Shown: piece after piece, positions 32,804 through 36,676 of the stretch
How the letters are laid out: each line of letters starts with the position of its first letter
Position numbering within the stretch: the stretch's first letter is position 1
Position numbers and translations under genes: made by a program
The notes under the pieces: generated by a model
Database searches by the model: none
Told to the model about the DNA's origin: nothing
What the model saw: only the letters and a program-made list of their open reading frames with translations
Origin: Oxalobacteraceae bacterium
GTDB taxonomy: Bacteria; Pseudomonadota; Gammaproteobacteria; Burkholderiales; Burkholderiaceae_D
NCBI GenBank assembly: GCA_023259175.1
Contig: JAHFQV010000017.1
Span: 1 to 36,676, forward strand
Length of the DNA: 36,676 nucleotides
Direction of reading: 5' to 3'

Positions 32804-34188
32804 CAGATGAGTTTCGAATATTGCGCTTCGGTTTTTTGCTGCAAAAATGTGTCGAAAACCATGCTCAAAGCACGCACGAAAAATCGTCCCTTGCGAGTAA
32901 CGACAAGACGGTCTTCCTTCAACTCCACCAAGCCCGCATCGGCATAGCTTGCCATGATGCGCATTTCAAGCGCGAAGTAAGTTTTAAAATCGATCCCATA
33001 GGCCTCTTCAAAATCAGAAAATATTAAGTCTCGTGCGCACATCAATTGCATGATCAATTCGCCCCTAAGCACATCGTCTTTTTGCAAATGATAGCCCTTC
33101 TCCACGGGCAAATTTCCCGCATCCAAAGCACTGTAATAGGCAGGTAAATCACGCGTATTTTGCACATAAGCATCAGCAATTTTTCCGATTGCTGAGACAC
33201 CCAAAGCAATCAAATCGCATTCGGAACGTGTGGTATACCCTTGAAAATTTCTATGCAAACTATGATCCAAACTCGCCTGTGCCAAACTATCATCTGAACG
33301 AGAAAAGTGATCTAAACCGATATACACATAACCCGCCTCTTGCAGACGGCGCAAGGACATTAAAAATATTTGTAGGCGCTGATCGGCGCTCGGCAATTCA
33401 TACGCATCAATTCGTCTTTGCGACTTAAAACGAGTGGGTAAATGCGCATAATTGTAAAGCGCAATACGTGCCGGGGCTAAGGAAATCACTTGCTCTAAAG
33501 TTTTCGCGAAACTGCCCAGATTTTGCTTGGGTAAGCCGTAAATCAAATCAAAATTGACGGACCCCAGTCCCGCTTCGCGGCAGCCATTCATACAATTTTC
33601 AACCATCGCGAAGGACTGTATTCGGTTCACCGCTTTTTGCACATCCGTATCAAAATCCTGCACCCCAAGACTGGCACGGTTAAACCCTAATGCGGCTAAT
33701 TCATGCAAACTATTTTCCTGCACCGTGCGGGGATCAATTTCAATGGAGATTTCAGCATCGTCGGCAAAATCAAAATGGGTGCGCAGATTATTCATCAAGC
33801 CGCGCATTTCTTCTAGACTCAAAAAAGTCGGTGTCCCGCCCCCCAAATGTAGTTGTGATATTTTTTCACGTTGCGGCAAGTTCTGCAAAACCAGTTGCAA
33901 CTCCTTGTCGAGATATTGCAAGTAAGTGGCCGATTGTTCACGATGCTTAGTAATCACTTTATTGCAAGCGCAGTAGTAGCACAGCGACGCACAAAATGGA
34001 ATGTGGATATACAAGGAAAGCGCTGCCTTTTCGCGCTCTTCCAAACCGCTGCCGCGTTGCGCCAGACAGCTGCGATAGTGTGCCTCGGTAAATTGCGGGT
34101 GAAATCGATCGGCAGTCGGATACGAGGTATAACGCGGGCCCGACACATCAAACCGACGAATTAATTCCTCCGAAATATCGAGCTTCAT
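32803..34188 (-). CDS. hemN: Oxygen-independent coproporphyrinogen III oxidase
   Basis: Radical-SAM enzyme that decarboxylates coproporphyrinogen III to protoporphyrinogen IX without oxygen, supplying haem in microaerobic cells. The 4Fe-4S/SAM motif CASLCYYC (Cys66, Cys70, Cys73) follows YIHIPFC. GPRYTSYPTADRF near the start and LHLGGGTPTFL are HemN-specific and set it apart from HemW. I start at ATG 34188, giving 461 residues close to the E. coli length; AGGAG lies only 3 nt upstream. An ATG at 34215 or TTG at 34221 overlapping the previous gene is the alternative. It lies in the cco block and is coupled to the COG2836 gene. Confidence 0.96.
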   Translation of the reverse strand: MKLDISEELIRRFDVSGPRYTSYPTADRFHPQFTEAHYRSCLAQRGSGLEEREKAALSLYIHIPFCASLCYYCACNKVITKHREQSATYLQYLDKELQLVLQNLPQREKISQLHLGGGTPTFLSLEEMRGLMNNLRTHFDFADDAEISIEIDPRTVQENSLHELAALGFNRASLGVQDFDTDVQKAVNRIQSFAMVENCMNGCREAGLGSVNFDLIYGLPKQNLGSFAKTLEQVISLAPARIALYNYAHLPTRFKSQRRIDAYELPSADQRLQIFLMSLRRLQEAGYVYIGLDHFSRSDDSLAQASLDHSLHRNFQGYTTRSECDLIALGVSAIGKIADAYVQNTRDLPAYYSALDAGNLPVEKGYHLQKDDVLRGELIMQLMCARDLIFSDFEEAYGIDFKTYFALEMRIMASYADAGLVELKEDRLVVTRKGRFFVRALSMVFDTFLQQKTEAQYSKLI

Positions 34189-34217
34189 ATTCTCCTGAAC
34201 GCGACAAAGTTCCATAC

Positions 34218-34475
34218 TCAATCTACCTTTTGCAATAACAAGCTGGTCAGTAAGCTAGACATCGCGGCCAACAACCAAAATAATAGAAAACCGATGGTAT
34301 AGGCACCCAAAGCGTGCAACTGCAATCGCTCATCCAAAACAATCATTTCCAAAGGATCAAATAGACTAAAAAAGACGCCCGTCGCTAAGCATGCGACTAA
34401 GAAAGCCGGCCACAAAACAACCATCAAACGGGTTTTGAGTGAAATATTTTCTGGTAAATTTTCTGAATTACTCAA
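34218..34475 (-). CDS. Small two-helix membrane protein between ccoH and hemN
   Basis: An 85-residue protein with two hydrophobic helices (about 17-38 and 50-78) joined by a short acidic loop (LFDPLEMIVLDERLQLH). I do not recognise a named family. Its position, between fixH and hemN with a slight overlap to the longest hemN reading, fits a conserved small gene seen in betaproteobacterial cbb3 clusters. By context it may be a cbb3 assembly or stability factor, but it does not look like CcoS or CcoQ. Coding is supported by its length, helices and tight packing. Confidence 0.72.
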   Translation of the reverse strand: MSNSENLPENISLKTRLMVVLWPAFLVACLATGVFFSLFDPLEMIVLDERLQLHALGAYTIGFLLFWLLAAMSSLLTSLLLQKVD

Positions 34476-34529
34476 ACTAGTATCCCCTCATTTTGCTTCG
34501 CTTATATCGAGACTAGTCCCGAAAAAGCC

Positions 34530-35120
34530 TTATGGTAAATTCAAACGCGCACGATCTTTTGCTTGCCAGTCCTTCGTCAAACGCCATTCATCGGTTTCTA
34601 ATTTGAGGTGCAAGAGTTTGACTTGATTGAGTTTTTCAAATTCAAGCTGCCCCAAACTAGCACTCAAATCCACTTCATAAATGCCGGGTGAACCCTGTTG
34701 CAAAACCAAGCGTCGAACCAGTTCTTCCACCCCACCCGAATCTGCGCCAGAACCAGCTAGGCTTAATCGAACTTGCTGTGGCAAACGCGCATTTGCGCTT
34801 AGTTGGAGGCTGATTTTTGATGAATCTAAGTTCCAGTGCAGCGCGCCTTTCAATTGCATTTGCTGCGCGCGCGCATCTCTTTGCAAATCCGTATTGATCA
34901 TCAAACCCTGGCGATAATAATCCTTTGCCACCACCTGATCCGCGCCATGTATCGCCAAATAGGCCGTCCACAGACATGCGATGACTACCAATGAAGGCCC
35001 CGCAATCACGAACCATACCCATGCCTCTTTGTACCAGATTTCAGTCGACGCATTTTGATTTGGAACAAGTGAATGCCATCCCAATGCCGCGTCCGGCGCG
35101 ACCACGATTTCGTCCTGCAT
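34530..35120 (-). CDS. ccoH: FixH/CcoH family cbb3 oxidase assembly protein
   Basis: A 196-residue single-span membrane protein. The helix is at about 32-54 (AWVWFVIAGPSLVVIACLWTAYLA), followed by the family marker VAKDYYRQGLMIN and a periplasmic beta-rich domain. CcoH/FixH is needed for stable assembly of cbb3-type cytochrome oxidase. The ATG has AGGAG 6 nt upstream. It begins 9 bp after the ccoG stop, the standard ccoG-ccoH order. The N-terminal 25 residues before the helix are longer than in many homologues. Confidence 0.92.
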   Translation of the reverse strand: MQDEIVVAPDAALGWHSLVPNQNASTEIWYKEAWVWFVIAGPSLVVIACLWTAYLAIHGADQVVAKDYYRQGLMINTDLQRDARAQQMQLKGALHWNLDSSKISLQLSANARLPQQVRLSLAGSGADSGGVEELVRRLVLQQGSPGIYEVDLSASLGQLEFEKLNQVKLLHLKLETDEWRLTKDWQAKDRARLNLP

Positions 35121-35129
35121 ATAAAACTC

Positions 35130-36554
35130 CTATCTGGGTACTAAAAAAACGGCCCGTTCGGTCACACTATTTTTTTCTTTCGTCTCATCCTCAACGACAA
35201 ACCGAATTCGATTCGAGCCAGCCGGCGCGGCACCACGGGGTATCCTGACGCGCACCGGAAAACTGGCGTGGCTACTAGCGCGAATTTCGAGCTGGGTCGC
35301 ATTCACAATTTCAGCGCCGACGATCCCCTTCACCTGAACCGTAAATACATGCGCTTTTTCTTGCGTATTCATAATCTGTAGTCGATAGACGTTTTCGATA
35401 TTGCCGTACTCATCGATCTTAGGCATAGTGCGATCTCTTAGCACATCGAGTTTGACAGAAACGCGCGTCACAAGGACGAAGACGGAAAGCAGCGATATCA
35501 CCGTTAGTAGGGCAAGGTAAATTAATACTCTGGGTCGCACCATGCGACGCCGGATCGCCTTGCTATCAAGTTTTAGCGTGAGCGCATTTTCGGTGGTATA
35601 GCGTATCAAGCCGCGCGGATAAGCGAGCTTATCCATCACCTGATCGCAGGCATCTATACATGCACCACAGGCGATGCATTCATACTGCAAGCCTTGACGA
35701 ATATCGATGCCAGTCGGACAGACTTGGACACAAATACTACAGTCTACGCAGGAGCCCAATCCCAAACTCGTAGGATCACTTTTTTTACTACGTGAACCGC
35801 GTGGCTCGCCACGATCCTGATCATAGGTGACGATTAAGGTGTCTCTATCAAACATCGCACTTTGAAAGCGTGCATATGGACACATGCTCTTGCAGACTTG
35901 TTCGCGTAAAAACCCTGCGTTGCCGTATGTGGCCAAGGCATAAAAGATCAACCAAAAACTTTCCCAAGGCCCTAAGGCGTTGCGCAGAATTTCCGTCCCC
36001 AATTGCTGCACCGGGGTAAAGTAAGCGACGAAAGTAAAACCTGTCCAGAACGAAAAAAGTAGCCAGCAGAAGTGTTTAGCAAATTTGAGGAAAAATTTTC
36101 GAAAACTGAGCCCGGCCACATCCAATTTTTTACGCTGCCAAGCATCGCCTTCGATGCGCGCTTCTATCCACATAAAAATTTCGGTATAAACGGTTTGTGG
36201 ACAAGCATAGCCGCAAAATAATCGCCCTGCGATGGCGGTAAATAAAAATAGAGCGAGCGCAGAAACGACCAAAAGAATCGCGAGATAAATAAAATCCTGC
36301 GGCCACAAAGCCAAACCGAAAATGTAAAATTTGCGATTGACCAAGTCAAAAAGGACGGCCTGCCTATCATTCCATCTGCACCACACAGTCAGATAAAACA
36401 GCGCTTGCGTGATCAACACCAAACGCCAACGCCATTGATTAAACCAACCCTTCTGCGCACGCGGATAAATCTTTTTACTTTCCTCAAACAGAGAAATTAC
36501 TATCTCTTCGCCCTCTGCAACTGGGCGAATGGGAATGACAGTCCGATTTTTCAT
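35130..36554 (-). CDS. ccoG: Cytochrome c oxidase accessory protein CcoG (FixG/RdxA)
   Basis: A 474-residue inner-membrane iron-sulfur protein thought to reduce copper for insertion into the cbb3 oxidase. It has about five membrane helices (among them about 48-65, 88-110, 160-180, 198-215 and 340-360). The polyferredoxin section has CGYACPQTVYTE and EQVCKSMCPYARFQSAMFD. Two 4Fe-4S motifs follow: CVDCSICVQVCPTGIDIRQG and CIACGACIDACDQ. The C-terminal periplasmic Ig-like domain (about 370-474) is typical (FixG_C). It lies 38 bp after the gene presumed to be ccoP and directly before ccoH. Confidence 0.97.
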   Translation of the reverse strand: MKNRTVIPIRPVAEGEEIVISLFEESKKIYPRAQKGWFNQWRWRLVLITQALFYLTVWCRWNDRQAVLFDLVNRKFYIFGLALWPQDFIYLAILLVVSALALFLFTAIAGRLFCGYACPQTVYTEIFMWIEARIEGDAWQRKKLDVAGLSFRKFFLKFAKHFCWLLFSFWTGFTFVAYFTPVQQLGTEILRNALGPWESFWLIFYALATYGNAGFLREQVCKSMCPYARFQSAMFDRDTLIVTYDQDRGEPRGSRSKKSDPTSLGLGSCVDCSICVQVCPTGIDIRQGLQYECIACGACIDACDQVMDKLAYPRGLIRYTTENALTLKLDSKAIRRRMVRPRVLIYLALLTVISLLSVFVLVTRVSVKLDVLRDRTMPKIDEYGNIENVYRLQIMNTQEKAHVFTVQVKGIVGAEIVNATQLEIRASSHASFPVRVRIPRGAAPAGSNRIRFVVEDETKEKNSVTERAVFLVPR

Positions 36555-36592
36555 AAACTCTTTTTGTTAATCCTCAGCGCCAACTAAAATGC

Positions 36593-36676
36593 CTACTGCG
36601 CACCTGTAGCTTTAGGCACTGCATTGGCTTGGCTGTCCCAATTCACCTTGTCCCAATTCACCTTGTCCCAATTCAC
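36593..36676 (-). CDS. C-terminal end of an upstream gene, probably ccoP
   Basis: The last 27 codons of a minus-strand gene that continues beyond the window, ending with TAG at 36593-36595. The visible residues are repeats of VNWDK followed by VNWDSQANAVPKATGAQ. No cytochrome motif is visible in this fragment. I infer ccoP only because ccoP normally precedes ccoG on the same strand and the gap is 38 bp. A tail of pentapeptide repeats is not normal for CcoP, so another small gene is possible. Confidence 0.5.
   Translation of the reverse strand: MNWDKVNWDKVNWDSQANAVPKATGAQ
36634..36676. repeat. 15-bp tandem repeat at the window edge
   Basis: TGTCCCAATTCACCT occurs twice in full (36634-36648, 36649-36663) and continues for 13 bases to the window end. 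It encodes the pentapeptide VNWDK on the minus strand, in frame, within the end of the upstream gene. The true copy number cannot be seen. Confidence 0.93.

Noticed and set aside
27895-36554. FNR boxes (TTGAT-N4-ATCAA) upstream of the Usp, hemN and cco genes
   Set aside because: I read the intergenic stretches by eye and found no acceptable match. The main ccoN promoter lies outside the window.

Overview
The window is chromosomal DNA of a betaproteobacterium. It is probably a Burkholderiales member close to Oxalobacteraceae (Undibacterium-like). That rests on gene order and protein style: wrbA-DUF2069-FAD oxidase, rlmE-ftsH-folP-glmM, carA-carB-greA, rsxB-nth, and ccoP-ccoG-ccoH next to hemN. 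No database search was possible. Genes are densely packed on both strands and most have a recognisable housekeeping or respiratory role. No prophage, integron, CRISPR array or transposase was seen.

Left part (1-9300): the 3' end of wrbA, a small DUF2069 membrane protein, a GlcD-type FAD oxidase and a small exported protein on the plus strand. On the minus strand follow tRNA-Arg(UCU), glmM, folP, ftsH and rlmE. yhbY is divergent from rlmE, and greA is convergent with yhbY. Next come carB and carA (9447-13846, minus), with a near-consensus promoter about 155 nt upstream of carA. A large hairpin with a T-run lies between carB and greA.

Copper region (14082-19104, minus): a TolC-family lipoprotein, a Tat-exported multicopper oxidase with a Met-rich segment, a CopI-like cupredoxin, a CusF-like copper chaperone with Met in place of the usual Trp, and an NTF2-like periplasmic protein form an apparent operon. 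A His/Cys-rich exported protein lies upstream. No RND pump, P-type ATPase or copper sensor is in the window. Then come rsxB and nth, a small orphan membrane protein, rutE-like, DUF1841, two small c-type cytochromes, a MoxR ATPase without its usual VWA partner, DUF2306, and a Cys-rich GDCCVxC protein. The last one is preceded by about ten copies of a 12-bp tandem repeat. A 70-bp MITE-like inverted-repeat element lies upstream of moxR.

Right part (26520-36676): dbpA, then a signalling block of a LuxR-type response regulator, a stand-alone receiver, an FNR/FixK-type regulator lacking the FeS-ligand cysteines, a double universal stress protein and a PAS histidine kinase. It abuts, tail to tail, a minus-strand microaerobic-respiration block: the ccoP tail (inferred), ccoG, ccoH/fixH, a small membrane protein, hemN and a COG2836 membrane protein. 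The layout resembles a FixL-FixJ-FixK cascade beside cbb3 oxidase genes, built from a different kinase subfamily. This is the most interesting system-level signal in the window.

Short in-frame tandem duplications (9, 10, 12 and 15 bp) recur across the window, some at starts, leaders or protein tails, which suggests replication slippage in this genome.
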